From Bryobacterales bacterium (lineage in GTDB: Bacteria > Acidobacteriota > Terriglobia > Bryobacterales > Bryobacteraceae), in assembly GCA_003142355.1 (NCBI GenBank), contig PLMF01000076.1, positions 1,338-6,978 of the forward strand: a DNA stretch of 5,641 bases, read 5' to 3'. Both the position numbers and the translations under genes were made by a program. Under the pieces are notes generated by a model, which did no database searches, had not been told where the DNA came from, and saw only the letters and a list, made by a program, of their open reading frames with translations. This document shows positions 5,510 to 5,641 of the stretch, piece after piece. How positions within the stretch are numbered: the stretch's first letter is position 1; each line of letters opens with the position of its first letter.

Positions 5510-5641
5510 ATGCGTCTGACCGTCATCGCCCTTGTTCTGCTGACAGCAACGACGCTCCGGGCCGCGCCGGAATATCCCAACCGCGGGCCGGACATTTATG
5601 ATCCGCAGGCGGACGGTTTTGTCCTCATCGACGGCGCGCTC
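5510..5641 (+). CDS. N-terminus of an exported protein, possibly thioredoxin-like (partial)
   Basis: An open frame of 44 codons runs from ATG 5510 to the window edge without a stop. The first 18 residues (MRLTVIALVLLTATTLRA) form a typical Sec signal peptide: an Arg near the N-terminus, a hydrophobic core and an A-x-A-like cleavage region, with probable cleavage between LRA and APEYP. The visible mature part includes IYDPQADGFVLIDGAL. That pattern recalls the region just before the catalytic WCxxC helix in some secreted thioredoxin-family proteins, but the active site would lie beyond the window, so this is only a guess. The protein is probably periplasmic or membrane-associated. No Shine-Dalgarno site is present. 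It is downstream of dnaE on the same strand but separated by the palindromic element and its own candidate promoter. Confidence 0.7.
   Translation, partial: MRLTVIALVLLTATTLRAAPEYPNRGPDIYDPQADGFVLIDGAL

Overview
The window is GC-rich bacterial chromosome. It looks like a member of the Verrucomicrobiota, probably Opitutaceae or a close relative. This placement is inferred from the style of the bS21 and DnaE proteins, the weak use of Shine-Dalgarno sites, and an intergenic palindrome whose reverse-strand translation reads HGRDARAT, a pattern I associate with repeats in such genomes. No database search was possible.

Layout. Positions 1-70 hold the right half of a palindromic repeat. Positions 105-1049 (minus) encode a TIM-barrel sugar phosphate isomerase/epimerase-like protein. 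Positions 1161-1358 (minus) encode ribosomal protein bS21 (rpsU). A divergent intergenic region (about 1359-1510) separates rpsU from dnaE, the replicative DNA polymerase III alpha subunit (1511 or 1520 to 5257, plus). A complete copy of the palindromic element lies at 5280-5392, just after dnaE. The window ends inside the start of an exported protein (5510 to the edge, plus) with a probable leaderless promoter.

rpsU and dnaE are housekeeping genes of translation and replication, transcribed divergently. The isomerase-like gene follows rpsU on the same strand but 111 bp away, so co-transcription is possible but not shown. Nothing indicates that the four genes form one pathway.

The unusual content is repetitive DNA. 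dnaE carries two in-frame insertions made of 7-nt repeats. One is a short tandem array (2522-2549). The other is a hairpin-like array with inverted heptamer arms (4067-4150). Both add peptide to linker regions and leave catalytic motifs intact, and they help explain the length of 1248 residues against about 1160 in E. coli. The intergenic element at 5280-5392 has terminal inverted repeats and a 40-bp near-perfect palindromic core, and a second copy in the same orientation sits at the window start. I see no CRISPR array, tRNA, rRNA, defence system or transposase gene.
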